Source of the DNA: an uncultured Ruminococcus sp.
Lineage (GTDB): Bacteria > Bacillota > Clostridia > Lachnospirales > Lachnospiraceae
Length of the DNA stretch: 64,000 nucleotides
NCBI GenBank assembly: GCA_900066355.1
Contig: FMEL01000002.1
Location: 62,001 to 126,000, forward strand
Direction: 5' to 3'
Both the position numbers and the translations under genes were made by a program. Positions 43,000 to 51,713 of the stretch are shown here, one piece after another (within the stretch, counting starts at the first letter, position 1; every line of letters begins with the position of its first letter). A model generated the notes under the pieces. That model was not told the DNA's origin, did not search any database, and saw only the letters and a list, made by a program, of their open reading frames with translations.

Positions 43000-43699
43000 C
43001 TTTCTCACCTAATGCTTCCATAGAAACAAGTTTCAGATGTTCTTCATCGCCTTTGTTGGCATAGATCTCGCGGCGTTCGATCATATATGCGAACGGAAGC
43101 GGTTCCTCGCCCATCCATCGAAGGAATGTATCCATGACAAGTTCAGGTTTGGTGTAGTTGGAACTTGCGGAAGCGAGCTGCATGAAAATGCCTTCGCCAT
43201 CGAGATGCATCTCATAAATATATGGACGGATATCTATGGTCTTTTCACTGCGCTTTGTTTTCTTGGTCACGATGATCTCTTTCTGGGCAAGAAATCCGTC
43301 CAGTTTCTCTCTCCAGGATGCAGCAGGTTCTTTTCCCTCACGAAATTGTACAAAATAGTCTGCTGCTGCTACCAGAGCCATGGCGGTGCTTGCTTTGCCG
43401 TCTTCTACCTGACGGGCAGAACATACGGAAACACCGTCTGCCATGACAGCATTCAGTCGTTCCTCGATTTCCTTTGTCGGAACAGTGTCTGTCAGTTCCA
43501 TATCAAAATATTCTCCGAGACTGGTAGTTCCTACACCGAGTGGTGCTGCAAAGGACATGATCATATGTGGACTGTATCCACCTGAAAACGCGACTGGAAG
43601 CTCTGCTCTGCGAATCGCTTTCTGGAAATAACGCATGGTGTCCAGATGACCGACGAATTTCATATGTCCGGTTTTGGCAAATTTAATTCTTACTTTCAC
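42992..43699 (-). CDS. TIGR03936 (DUF2344) radical-SAM-associated protein
   Basis: The 235-residue protein matches the DUF2344 family (VRIKFAKTGHMKFVGHLDTMRYFQ... SGGYSPHMIMSFAAPL), almost always encoded beside the TIGR03960 radical SAM protein and sometimes fused to it. The function is unknown; the genomic link with rng and L21 suggests RNA or ribosome modification. The start is GTG 43699 after AGGAGG; longer frames overlap that site. It overlaps its partner by 17 bases. Confidence 0.85.
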   Translation of the reverse strand: MKVRIKFAKTGHMKFVGHLDTMRYFQKAIRRAELPVAFSGGYSPHMIMSFAAPLGVGTTSLGEYFDMELTDTVPTKEIEERLNAVMADGVSVCSARQVEDGKASTAMALVAAADYFVQFREGKEPAASWREKLDGFLAQKEIIVTKKTKRSEKTIDIRPYIYEMHLDGEGIFMQLASASSNYTKPELVMDTFLRWMGEEPLPFAYMIERREIYANKGDEEHLKLVSMEALGEKVE

Positions 43700-45554
43700 A
43701 GCACACACCTCCTTTGTATTTGAGAACACCACAGCCGGCGCATTTCTGGCGACAGTTTGGCGTTACAGTTTCTGCTTTGGCCTGCTCCCATTCACGAATC
43801 AGGAATTTTTTGGTCACACCTGCATCAATGAAGTCCCATGGAAGGATTTCATCTGTGCTGCGTTCACGCAGTGTATAAAATTCGATGTCAACACCTGTCT
43901 CTTTGAAAGCTTCTTTCCAGATATCGTAGTGGAAACTTTCGGACCAGGCATCGTAAAGAGCACCCTTTTCGTATGCTTTGAGAATAACTTTGGAGCAGCG
44001 TCTGTCACCTCTTGCGAGAAAACCTTCGAGTACAGTAACGTCCGGCTCGTGCCAGTTGTAGCGTATGCTTCTCTGATTTAACTGAGAGCGGATTTCATTT
44101 TTGACAATTTTTGCCTTTTCGATGAAATCCTCTTCACGGAACATAGGAGCCCACTGGAATGGAGTGAAAGGCTTCGGTACAAAGAATGAGGTACTGACGT
44201 TGATCTGGACTTTCCCTTTGCGCTGTTCTTTTGGAACGGTTTCGTAGTAAGTTTCTGCAATCTTCTGAGCAAGATGTGCAATCCCCTTCATATCATCTTC
44301 TGTTTCTGTAGGAAGACCGAGCATAAAATAAAGTTTTACCTGATTCCATCCGCCTTTGAATGCTTCTCCGGCACCGTGAAGGATATCTTCTTCCGTAAGT
44401 CCTTTGTTGATAACGTTACGAAGCCTCTGGGAACCTGCTTCCGGTGCAAAAGTCAGACTGCTTTTTTTGACATCCTGTACCTTACTCATGACATCCAGTG
44501 CAAATGCATCAATTCGGAGTGACGGCAGGGAAATATTGACTGCCTCATCACGGAATTCATCAATCAGAAAATTTACGATTTCTTTCAGATGACTGTAATC
44601 ACTGGAACTTAAAGAACTTAAGGAAATTTCCTCGTGTCCTGTTTTCTGAAGCATGGTTCTTGCAGCTTTTTTCAGTTTTTCCACGTCGCGTTCTCGTGTT
44701 GGACGGTAGATCATACCTGCCTGGCAGAAACGACATCCACGGATACATCCTCTCTGAATCTCCAGAGTGACACGGTCCTGTGTTGCCTTGATATGAGGAA
44801 CGACCGGAGCCTCCAGATTGTTGTAATCCTTATCCATGTCAATGATTAGCTGTTTTTCTACTTTTTCCGATACACCTTCGCATGTCGGATGAAAAGATTC
44901 GATCGTACCGTCTTCTTTATAGGTGACTTCATAAAGTGATGGTACGTAGATTCCAGGAATCTGTGCAGCTTTCAGAAGAAAATCCGATCTGCTGCCACCG
45001 GCTTTTTTGTTTGCTTTATATGCATCAAAAAGCGCATCATAAACGGTTTCGCCTTCTCCAATATAAAAGAGATCAAAGAATTCTGCCAGAGGTTCCGGAT
45101 TGTATGCACAGGCACCACCACCGATTATGACTGGATCATTTTCTTCGCGGTCAGCTGACAAAAGTGCGATTCCGCTGAGATCCAGAAGCTGAAGGACATT
45201 TGTATAACACATCTCATATCCGAGAGTAATGCCGAGAAAATCAAAATCTTTTACCGGGTCCTGAGATTCCAGAGTGAACAGAGGAATATGTTCTTCTCTC
45301 ATGATTTTGTCAAGATCTGTCCACGGAGAAAAAAGACGCTCGCACCATACGTCGTCTCTTTTGTTAAACATATCATATAAAATCATCATGCCGAGGTTTG
45401 ACATACCGATTTCATAGACATCCGGGAATGCCATTGCAAACCGGATATCGACATCCTCTTTGTTTTTCATAACTGCATTGACTTCACCACCGATGTAACG
45501 GGCAGCCTTGTCGATCTGCAGGAGTATTTCATCGCGTAATGCTAATTTTCTCAT
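43683..45554 (-). CDS. TIGR03960 B12-binding-domain radical SAM protein
   Basis: The 623-residue protein has an N-terminal B12-binding-like region (FAMAFPDVYEIGMSNLGMMILYD), a radical SAM domain with the cluster motif CIRGCRFC near residue 270, and a C-terminal cysteine-rich tail (CRQKCAGCG and a final CC pair) that could hold another metal centre. The substrate is unknown. AAAGGAAC precedes the ATG. It leads the operon running to rng. Confidence 0.9.
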   Translation of the reverse strand: MRKLALRDEILLQIDKAARYIGGEVNAVMKNKEDVDIRFAMAFPDVYEIGMSNLGMMILYDMFNKRDDVWCERLFSPWTDLDKIMREEHIPLFTLESQDPVKDFDFLGITLGYEMCYTNVLQLLDLSGIALLSADREENDPVIIGGGACAYNPEPLAEFFDLFYIGEGETVYDALFDAYKANKKAGGSRSDFLLKAAQIPGIYVPSLYEVTYKEDGTIESFHPTCEGVSEKVEKQLIIDMDKDYNNLEAPVVPHIKATQDRVTLEIQRGCIRGCRFCQAGMIYRPTRERDVEKLKKAARTMLQKTGHEEISLSSLSSSDYSHLKEIVNFLIDEFRDEAVNISLPSLRIDAFALDVMSKVQDVKKSSLTFAPEAGSQRLRNVINKGLTEEDILHGAGEAFKGGWNQVKLYFMLGLPTETEDDMKGIAHLAQKIAETYYETVPKEQRKGKVQINVSTSFFVPKPFTPFQWAPMFREEDFIEKAKIVKNEIRSQLNQRSIRYNWHEPDVTVLEGFLARGDRRCSKVILKAYEKGALYDAWSESFHYDIWKEAFKETGVDIEFYTLRERSTDEILPWDFIDAGVTKKFLIREWEQAKAETVTPNCRQKCAGCGVLKYKGGVCCESKN

Positions 45555-45645
45555 ATTGTTCCTTTCGAAGGTTCATATATAACAGGTTACATAAAAAAAT
45601 ATTTTGCTACTGTAAACTGTAACGCTATTTCTTCACAGTATTCCT

Positions 45646-45674
45646 ATTATATATGGTTTGTAAGGGGAATTCAA
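45646..45674 (-). promoter_or_regulatory. Sigma-A promoter of the radical SAM operon
   Basis: On the minus strand TTGAAT and TATAAT are separated by 17 bases, about 92 bases before the start codon. Confidence 0.7.
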
Positions 45675-45767
45675 GCAATAATTCAGTGTGACAGATTTTT
45701 TACTCACTTTAATCGGGAATCTGCTTTATCAGTTCTTTTTTACCTTGTTACTATCATGCTATAAATA

Positions 45768-45790
45768 GGCCACCCGCTTATCGGGTGACC
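45768..45790 (-). terminator. Hairpin after the collagen-like gene
   Basis: GGTCACCCG and CGGGTGGCC pair on the minus strand (the one non-Watson-Crick position is U-G there but C-A on the plus strand), followed by TATTTATAG. The strand bias of the pairing supports a minus-strand terminator, though the T-tract is poor. Confidence 0.55.
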
Positions 45791-45815
45791 TTGACTTTTC
45801 GGTGAAAAAGGAGAA

Positions 45816-46373
45816 TCAACGTTCCAGTATTCCGGCATCTCTTAGATTTGCAAGCAGTGTATTAAAGTCTTCTACAACGTCTTCCAGACTGTTGGCATTC
45901 CCCACTGCCGCCGCTGGTGTCACTGTTCCCGTCGGTCCAGTTGGACCAGTTGGACCAGTGGGCCCCTGTTCTCCAGTTGCTCCGGTAGCGCCCTGTTCTC
46001 CGGCAGGCCCGGTTGCACCAGTTGAACCAGTAATTCCCTGCGCGCCGGTAGGACCCGTAGCACCAGTAGGACCGGTTACACCGGTCGAGCCAGTAATTCC
46101 CTGCGCGCCGGTAGGACCCGTAGCGCCAATAGGACCAGTAGCACCAGTTGCTCCGGTGTATCCCTGAATTCCAGGCTCGCCCTGCGGTCCCTGTGGGCCT
46201 ATAGGACCAGGTACTCCCGGGCATCCTCTTGGCCCTGTTGGTCCTGTCGGCCCCGGATAGCCTCTATTACACTCACAGTGGTTGTTATTTCCAAAACAGG
46301 ATGTACAGGATACATCATCATGTCTGTCCTGTTGCATCTCCAGCTCTTTCTGTTTGCGGCGTCTCAACAACAT
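45816..46373 (-). CDS. Collagen-like repeat protein, probable spore-surface (BclA-like)
   Basis: The 185-residue protein has a basic/cysteine-containing N-terminus (about residues 1-35), about 30 collagen Gly-X-Y triplets (about 38-145) rich in GPT, GAT and GST, and a C-terminal domain (NSLEDVVEDFNTLLANLRDAGI) that probably trimerises. Threonine in the Y position is the pattern of glycosylated bacterial collagens such as BclA. It lacks a classic signal peptide, fitting mother-cell expression and assembly on the spore. A glycosyltransferase gene precedes it. GAGGTGAA lies upstream of the start. Confidence 0.85.
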   Translation of the reverse strand: MLLRRRKQKELEMQQDRHDDVSCTSCFGNNNHCECNRGYPGPTGPTGPRGCPGVPGPIGPQGPQGEPGIQGYTGATGATGPIGATGPTGAQGITGSTGVTGPTGATGPTGAQGITGSTGATGPAGEQGATGATGEQGPTGPTGPTGPTGTVTPAAAVGNANSLEDVVEDFNTLLANLRDAGILER

Positions 46374-46410
46374 ACTGTATTCACCTCATACTGCAAATAA
46401 CCTTCCATAC

Positions 46411-46437
46411 AGTATATGACCGACAGAATCTACCTGT
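46411..46437 (-). promoter_or_regulatory. Candidate sigma-K-like promoter of the collagen-like gene
   Basis: On the minus strand AC, 17 bases and CATATACT resemble the sigma-K pattern (AC, N16-17, CATAnnnTA) with one mismatch in the last position. It lies about 38 bases before the start codon. The motif is short and could be chance. Confidence 0.25.
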
Positions 46438-46491
46438 GCACACAGGATAATGTTATGTTATTGGTTTCAGCAACGTTGCTGTAATTTTTCA

Positions 46492-47571
46492 TCATTCCCA
46501 TCCATACTTTTCTTTGAAATAATTCGCATTATATTTCACCTTCGGATCATTCGGTTTTTCTTCTTCTGCTTTTTTATGAAAAAAGAAAGCCTGCTCATGA
46601 CATCCCATTCTGTCATAGCAGACACAAAGCTGCATATATGGTACAAATCCATGACATTCTGTCATAAAAAATCCCCCCTTCTTTTTTTCAGAAGAAGCGG
46701 TAAGTGCCTGACCGTACCAGTAAGCGGCCTGTCTGTACCAACTTCTTTCCAGAAAGATTTTTCCAATCTCGCAGCAAATTTCAGCTCTGGGAATATCCAG
46801 CGTCAGACTGTATAGAAAAGCTTCGAGCGCACGTTCTTTTTTTCCAATTTTATCATAACACTGTCCGAGAATCATACAGGCATCTATGCGATTTTCTGTC
46901 CATGCGTCTGGCTCTTCCAGAAAAGCTTCGAGTACATCTGCAGTTTCCTGATACTTTTGATGATAAAACAATTCCCGCCCATAATACAACTGGTGTCTTG
47001 GTTCCAGTGGTTCATTTTCTGCCAGCATTTTTTCATAAATTCGAAGATTCCTGTCCGGATCTCCCTGTCCGTATTTTCGATGCTGGATTTCTATATCTGA
47101 GTAAAAAATATTCCCTTTTGGCATTATTGCCTCATGAACCCTTCCGCTCCACCGGAAATTTCCGGAAGTTTTAAGAATTCTTTCCCTGTAATAAGAGAAT
47201 ATCACTTTTTTGTCAGCATCAAAACCGGCAGCATAATCCATCATGACGACATCAACTTTTTTATCTAATGATGCTTTCAACAGCTTAAGTTTCTCAAGAT
47301 TTTCTTCATTTAGAATATCGTCTGCATCCAGCCACATCCAGTAATCTGTGTGGACTTTTTCTACAAGAAAATTCCTTGCAGCAGAAAAATCATTACACCA
47401 GGGAAAATCAAATACCAGAGAGGTATATTGTCCGGCAAGCTCTTTCGTTCTGTCCGAAGAACCGGTATCTGCAATCAGAATTTCATCCACAATCTCCGAA
47501 ACAGGGCTTAATATCCTTTCCAGCACAGCTTCTTCGTTTTTTACGATCATACAAAGAGTGAGTGAAATCAT
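46492..47571 (-). CDS. Family 2 glycosyltransferase with TPR-like C-terminus
   Basis: The 359-residue protein has a GT-A domain (residues about 1-215) starting SLTLCMIVKNEEAVLERIL, with the metal-binding DADD near 78 and an acceptor-side W-G-R-VHE motif. The C-terminal 140 residues are TPR-like helical repeats (YYGRELFYHQKYQETADVL, GQCYDKIGKKERALEAF). It belongs to the group called SPBc2 or SunS-like glycosyltransferases. The collagen-like gene follows 118 bases downstream on the same strand, so that protein is the likely acceptor; this is inference. Confidence 0.85.
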   Translation of the reverse strand: MISLTLCMIVKNEEAVLERILSPVSEIVDEILIADTGSSDRTKELAGQYTSLVFDFPWCNDFSAARNFLVEKVHTDYWMWLDADDILNEENLEKLKLLKASLDKKVDVVMMDYAAGFDADKKVIFSYYRERILKTSGNFRWSGRVHEAIMPKGNIFYSDIEIQHRKYGQGDPDRNLRIYEKMLAENEPLEPRHQLYYGRELFYHQKYQETADVLEAFLEEPDAWTENRIDACMILGQCYDKIGKKERALEAFLYSLTLDIPRAEICCEIGKIFLERSWYRQAAYWYGQALTASSEKKKGGFFMTECHGFVPYMQLCVCYDRMGCHEQAFFFHKKAEEEKPNDPKVKYNANYFKEKYGWE

Positions 47572-47647
47572 ATTTGAGGATTATCCTTTATGATTTTATA
47601 AAATTTATGTATCTTTTATTTGTTATATACCCACTGGTAAAACTTGC

Positions 47648-47679
47648 AAAAAAATGGACAAGTCTTTATTGACCTGCCC
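47648..47679 (-). terminator. Rho-independent terminator of the PH-like gene
   Basis: On the minus strand GGGCAGGTC pairs with GACTTGTCC (two G-U pairs) around a 6-base loop, followed by ATTTTTTT. Confidence 0.8.
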
Positions 47680-47693
47680 TTTTGAGTATGATT

Positions 47694-48083
47694 TTATCTG
47701 CAGCTGTCGGTCTCTGCCATTTGGCTCATGGCTGGATTGCCGTCCAGATGCTGCATGTTTAATGTTTTTCTTTTCAGCCGCTCTTCCTCGGACTGTTTCA
47801 GGATAAAGTCCTTGATTTCTTTGGAATGTTTGATATGACACAGTTTGAGATCCGGGTCTGTAACATCTCCTGTAAAGCAATGAATGGTTCCGAGTCCCAG
47901 CATACGCTCCAGCAGAGTACTCTCCAGACGTACATCAATCACTTTATACAGGTAACAGTCATTCTCCTCTTTTCTTAATAATCCGTTGTTTATTGTTATG
48001 ATCTCATCTGTAACAGTATAAGAGGTAAAAGTCCATGGTAAGCCCAGAAACATGGAACGCTTTTTTTCTGTATAGGTCATCAT
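47694..48083 (-). CDS. Bacterial PH-domain-like protein
   Basis: The 129-residue protein contains a compact beta-rich core (LPWTFTSYTVTDEIITINNGLLRKEENDCYLYKVIDV...) typical of bacterial PH domains (bPH2/YdbS type), plus a charged helical tail of about 35 residues. No membrane segment is present. The role is unknown. The start is ATG 48083 or the adjacent ATG 48080; GGGAGG lies upstream. It is bounded by a terminator. Confidence 0.72.
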   Translation of the reverse strand: MMTYTEKKRSMFLGLPWTFTSYTVTDEIITINNGLLRKEENDCYLYKVIDVRLESTLLERMLGLGTIHCFTGDVTDPDLKLCHIKHSKEIKDFILKQSEEERLKRKTLNMQHLDGNPAMSQMAETDSCR

Positions 48084-48135
48084 TAATCCTCCCTCGTTGT
48101 TTTTGTTTTATTTTATCACATAAAGAAACACTTTG

Positions 48136-48167
48136 CCAGATGCAATAAGGTCAGATCTATCATCTGG
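48136..48167 (-). terminator. Weak hairpin at the end of the his operon
   Basis: CCAGATG and CATCTGG (7 bp, 18-base loop) overlap the stop of the DUF1294 gene; the T-tract after it on the minus strand is broken. It is the only candidate terminator between that gene and the PH-like gene. Confidence 0.35.
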
Positions 48168-48480
48168 TGTTTGCTGCAAAAAACAATATAATTATCTGTA
48201 CAAAAAGGATGAGCGGTATACCCAATGTAAAATTAAGCTTTCGTGTTTTATGGCGAAACAGATACATTGCCGCCAGTCCGCCGATGGAGCCGCCGATCAG
48301 AGAAAGTCTGAAAAGTGTAACCTCCCGTATTCTTGAACGATGATGTATCGCATTAAACTTATCAATTCCAAACACAGCGAACGTAACAAGATTTATGATG
48401 ATCAGATAAATATACACTCCTCTGTGTCGGATAAAAAAATCCTGAAAATTGGCGAGCAGATGATAGTCGAAATTGTTCAT
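48160..48480 (-). CDS. DUF1294 small membrane protein
   Basis: The 106-residue protein has about three membrane segments and the DUF1294 motifs FGIDKFNA near residue 38 and LFRLSLIGGSIGGLAAMYLFRHKTRK near 58. The function is unknown. It starts 10 bases after hisIE with AAGGTAGGT upstream, so it is probably carried on the his transcript although no link to histidine synthesis is known. A TTG at 48486 is an alternative start. Confidence 0.8.
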   Translation of the reverse strand: MNNFDYHLLANFQDFFIRHRGVYIYLIIINLVTFAVFGIDKFNAIHHRSRIREVTLFRLSLIGGSIGGLAAMYLFRHKTRKLNFTLGIPLILFVQIIILFFAANTR

Positions 48481-48490
48481 TGGCAATTAC

Positions 48491-49774
48491 CTACCTTCTG
48501 GCAAGTTCGTTGGTGATCTCTTCCCAGGTGACTCCCTTTTCGACCATGAGGACCATGGCGTGATACAGAAAATCAGAAATCTCATATTTGATTTCTTCTT
48601 TGTCCGGGTTCTTGGCAGCGATGATGATCTCTGCGCACTCTTCGCCTACTTTTTTGAGGATCTTGTCAATGCCCTTGTCGAAGAGATAGTTGGTATAGGA
48701 GCCTTCCTTCGGATGAAGTTTGCGGTCGGCGATGACATCATATACATCCTGGAATACATGAAGCGGATTGGTGTCGTTGTATTCCTTCTGAACCAGAGGT
48801 TTGAAGAAACAGCTTCTGCTGCCGGTATGGCAGGCCGCTCCGATCTGATCTACTTTTGCAAGGATCGTGTCGTTGTCACAATCAAGAGCAAGTGACTTGA
48901 CATACTGGAAATGGCCGGACGTAAGTCCCTTAAGCCAGAGCTCCTGACGGCTGCGGCTCCAGTATGTCATTTTTCCTGTTTTGAGTGTATTATTGAAAGC
49001 TTCTTCATTCATATATGCGACCATAAGTACCTGATCGGTTTTATAATCCTGAACGACTACCGGAATCAGTCCGTCACTGTTCAGTTTGAAATCAGCCCAT
49101 GCAATAGTACTCTCAAAAGTAACCACAGAAATTCCGTCTGCTTTACAGTCTGCCTTGAAATCCTGAAGAGAAATATCAAGAGAGCTGATATAAGCACCGC
49201 TTAAAGCATACACAGAATCCTTCTGAAGCAGAGATTTAAGTGCGGCAGTCTTGCTTACTTCTGTATGAAGGATGATTTTGATAGCGGAACATGCATGAAT
49301 TTCATCCTGAATGGTATCAAGTGCAAGGACTTCATCTGCAAATGACTCGATTAATGCCTGGTTTGCGGTGAATTCTTCCGTAGAAGAAATACAGACTGCC
49401 ATTTTTTCTTTGCCGAAACGTTTGGATACTTCTTCAAGAAGCGAAATATTATTGGCTTTTGAAAAATTCAGGACGACCTTTGCACAGCCGGCATAAAGAA
49501 GTTTTTTGACGTCTTCCATGCGATTGATATTGCCTGCTGCCATAACAGGAATTTCGGCAGCAGAACAGATGCTCTTAATGTTGGAGATGGCCTGTTCATG
49601 CTCTATGTCTCCGGAAGAAATATCAAAAATGAGAAGTTCATCAGCGCCATTGTCTCGGTAAAAACGGACAAGATTTTCTATGTTTCCGTCACCGAACAGA
49701 TTTCTCTGACCAAAACCGGTGACTGCTTTTCCTGACTGCAGATACAGACAGGGAATCAATAATTTATCTGCCAT
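48491..49774 (-). CDS. hisI: HisIE with an N-terminal HisF-like pseudo-domain
   Basis: The C-terminal half is the bifunctional HisIE: phosphoribosyl-AMP cyclohydrolase (about residues 225-325, metal sites DCDND and ACHTGSRSCF) and phosphoribosyl-ATP pyrophosphatase (about 335-427, KVGEECAEIIIAAKN). The N-terminal 215 residues resemble HisF (IPCLYLQSGKAV, GADELLIFDIS, AAGNINRMEDVKKLLYAG). However, the first catalytic aspartate (CLD in HisF) is Tyr11, the second (AIDAK) is replaced by CISST, and the phosphate-binding GGG is AAG. The domain should therefore be inactive as a synthase and may be structural or regulatory. AAGGAGG precedes the start. Confidence 0.9.
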   Translation of the reverse strand: MADKLLIPCLYLQSGKAVTGFGQRNLFGDGNIENLVRFYRDNGADELLIFDISSGDIEHEQAISNIKSICSAAEIPVMAAGNINRMEDVKKLLYAGCAKVVLNFSKANNISLLEEVSKRFGKEKMAVCISSTEEFTANQALIESFADEVLALDTIQDEIHACSAIKIILHTEVSKTAALKSLLQKDSVYALSGAYISSLDISLQDFKADCKADGISVVTFESTIAWADFKLNSDGLIPVVVQDYKTDQVLMVAYMNEEAFNNTLKTGKMTYWSRSRQELWLKGLTSGHFQYVKSLALDCDNDTILAKVDQIGAACHTGSRSCFFKPLVQKEYNDTNPLHVFQDVYDVIADRKLHPKEGSYTNYLFDKGIDKILKKVGEECAEIIIAAKNPDKEEIKYEISDFLYHAMVLMVEKGVTWEEITNELARR

Positions 49775-49789
49775 GGCTGAATTTCCTCC

Positions 49790-50380
49790 TTATGCAAGAC
49801 TTCCTTTGGTAGAGAGTACATCTGTGATACGCGGATCATAAGAAACCGCCTGATCCAGAGCTTTTGCAAAGCTTTTGAACATTGCTTCTGCGACATGGTG
49901 GCTGTTGCCGCCGGTAAGCACTTTGATATGCAGGTTCATTCCACAGGAATAAGAAATGGCATAGAAAAATTCTTTTACCATTTCAGTGGACATGTCTCCG
50001 ATTTTTTCAGAGGTAAATTCTGCATCCCATGAAAAATAAGGGCGTCCGGATAAATCAATAGCACACAGCACCAGAACTTCATCCATAGGTAGAATACAGC
50101 TTCCGTAGCGGCGGATGCCTTTTTTGTCCCCAATGGTCTCTTTGATCGCGGAACCAAGCACAATACCGGTATCTTCGATCGTGTGATGATCGTCTACCTG
50201 GAGGTCACCGTGTACCCGTATGGCCAGGTCAAAAAGTCCGTGGCGGGTAAAACCATCCAGCATATGATCAAAAAATCCGACACCGGTCTCAATATCTGAG
50301 TAACCGGTTCCGTCGAGATTTAGTTTTAATTTGATTTCAGTTTCTTTGGTGTTTCGTTCTACAGAAGCTTCTCTTGCCAT
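49790..50380 (-). CDS. hisB: Imidazoleglycerol-phosphate dehydratase
   Basis: HisB removes water from imidazole glycerol phosphate. The 196-residue monofunctional protein has the metal-binding histidine motifs DDHHTIEDTG near residue 68 and GNSHHVAEAMFK near 158. AGGAGG precedes the start. It sits between hisD and the HisIE fusion. Confidence 0.96.
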   Translation of the reverse strand: MAREASVERNTKETEIKLKLNLDGTGYSDIETGVGFFDHMLDGFTRHGLFDLAIRVHGDLQVDDHHTIEDTGIVLGSAIKETIGDKKGIRRYGSCILPMDEVLVLCAIDLSGRPYFSWDAEFTSEKIGDMSTEMVKEFFYAISYSCGMNLHIKVLTGGNSHHVAEAMFKSFAKALDQAVSYDPRITDVLSTKGSLA

Positions 50381-50391
50381 GGCTTCTCCTC

Positions 50392-51693
50392 CTACTGTTC
50401 TTCGTCTTCGAACCGTACCGCAATGGAATTTGCGTGTGCGGTCAGCTGTTCGGATGTAGCAAACTGTTCGATATCTTTGTGAATCTTACGCAGTGCCTCT
50501 TTTGAATAATATACGATGCTTGACTTCTTGACAAAATCGTCCACGGAAAGTGCGGATAAAAATTTTGCTGTTCCGTTTGTCGGAAGGACGTGGTTTGGTC
50601 CTGCAAAATAATCACCGAGAGGTTCAGAACTGTTTTCTCCGATAAAGATGGCACCTGCATTACGTACTTTCATCATAACTTCAAACGGATTTGCAGTCAC
50701 GATCTCCATATGTTCAGAAGCAATGGCATTTGCTGCATCAATTGCCTCGTCCATGTCTTCGGCAATCAGGATATAGCCAAAATTGTCGAGAGATTTCTGG
50801 ATGATCTCTTTTCGGGAAAGAACTTTGACAAAACCATCAACTTCTTCGCTGACTTTTGCCGCAAATTCTTTGCTTGTGGTAATCAGGATTGCGGAAGCAA
50901 GTTCGTCGTGTTCTGCCTGAGAAAGAAGGTCTGCAGCTACATATCTCGGATTAGCAGTTTCATCGGCAAGAACAAGAATCTCACTTGGTCCTGCAATGGA
51001 ATCAATGCTGACATATCCATATACGGCTTTTTTGGCGAGAGCAACAAAAATATTGCCAGGTCCTACGATCTTGTCAACTTTCGGGATACTTTCTGTACCG
51101 TAGGCAAGAGCACCGATCGCCTGTGCACCGCCGACTTTGTAGATTTCATCAGCACCGGCTTCTTTTGCGGCAACAAGTGTGGACGGATTTACTTTACCGT
51201 CTTTGCCCGGAGGGGTGGTCATAACGATCTGGTCAACACCTGCAACTTTGGCAGGTACGATGTTCATAAGAACGGAGGAAGGATATACTGCCTTGCCACC
51301 CGGTACATATACACCGACTCTTTGAAGGGCAGTTACTTTCTGACCGAGCATGGTTCCGTTTGTTTCGCTGGTAAACCAGCTGTTCTGTCTCTGCTTTTCG
51401 TGATAGCTTCTGATATTGACAAGTGCTTTACGGATGACATCGATCAGCGCCGGATCCACAGCTTCATAAGCTTCTTTGATCTCTTCTTCGGTGACTTTGA
51501 TCGTATCTGCGGTAATTTCAGTTTTGTCAAATTCTTTAGTATAGGCAAAAAGGGCGGAATCACCTTCTGTTTTTACTTTGTGAAGAATCTCATCAACGGC
51601 AGATTCGAATTTGCCGTAGTTATTTGGGCTTCGTTTCAGGAGATTTTCCAGAATATCTTTTGTACTTTCTTTTGTAAGTGCTACTGTACGCAT
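50392..51693 (-). CDS. hisD: Histidinol dehydrogenase
   Basis: HisD oxidises histidinol to histidine in two steps with NAD and zinc. The 433-residue protein shows RVGVYVPGGKAVYPSSVLMN near residue 125, SIAGPSEILVLAD near 225 and DYFAGPNHVLPTNGTA near 360. I choose ATG 51693 because GAAGGG lies 9 bases before it; ATG 51702 sits directly on that site. Confidence 0.95.
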   Translation of the reverse strand: MRTVALTKESTKDILENLLKRSPNNYGKFESAVDEILHKVKTEGDSALFAYTKEFDKTEITADTIKVTEEEIKEAYEAVDPALIDVIRKALVNIRSYHEKQRQNSWFTSETNGTMLGQKVTALQRVGVYVPGGKAVYPSSVLMNIVPAKVAGVDQIVMTTPPGKDGKVNPSTLVAAKEAGADEIYKVGGAQAIGALAYGTESIPKVDKIVGPGNIFVALAKKAVYGYVSIDSIAGPSEILVLADETANPRYVAADLLSQAEHDELASAILITTSKEFAAKVSEEVDGFVKVLSRKEIIQKSLDNFGYILIAEDMDEAIDAANAIASEHMEIVTANPFEVMMKVRNAGAIFIGENSSEPLGDYFAGPNHVLPTNGTAKFLSALSVDDFVKKSSIVYYSKEALRKIHKDIEQFATSEQLTAHANSIAVRFEDEEQ

Positions 51694-51713
51694 TGTGCTC
51701 ATCCCTTCTGTTT

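Noticed and set aside
45802..46167. Plus-strand frame rich in Pro-Val-Gly opposite the collagen-like gene
   Set aside because: It is the antisense reading of Gly-X-Y triplets; it has no ribosome site and the minus strand shows a complete typical protein.
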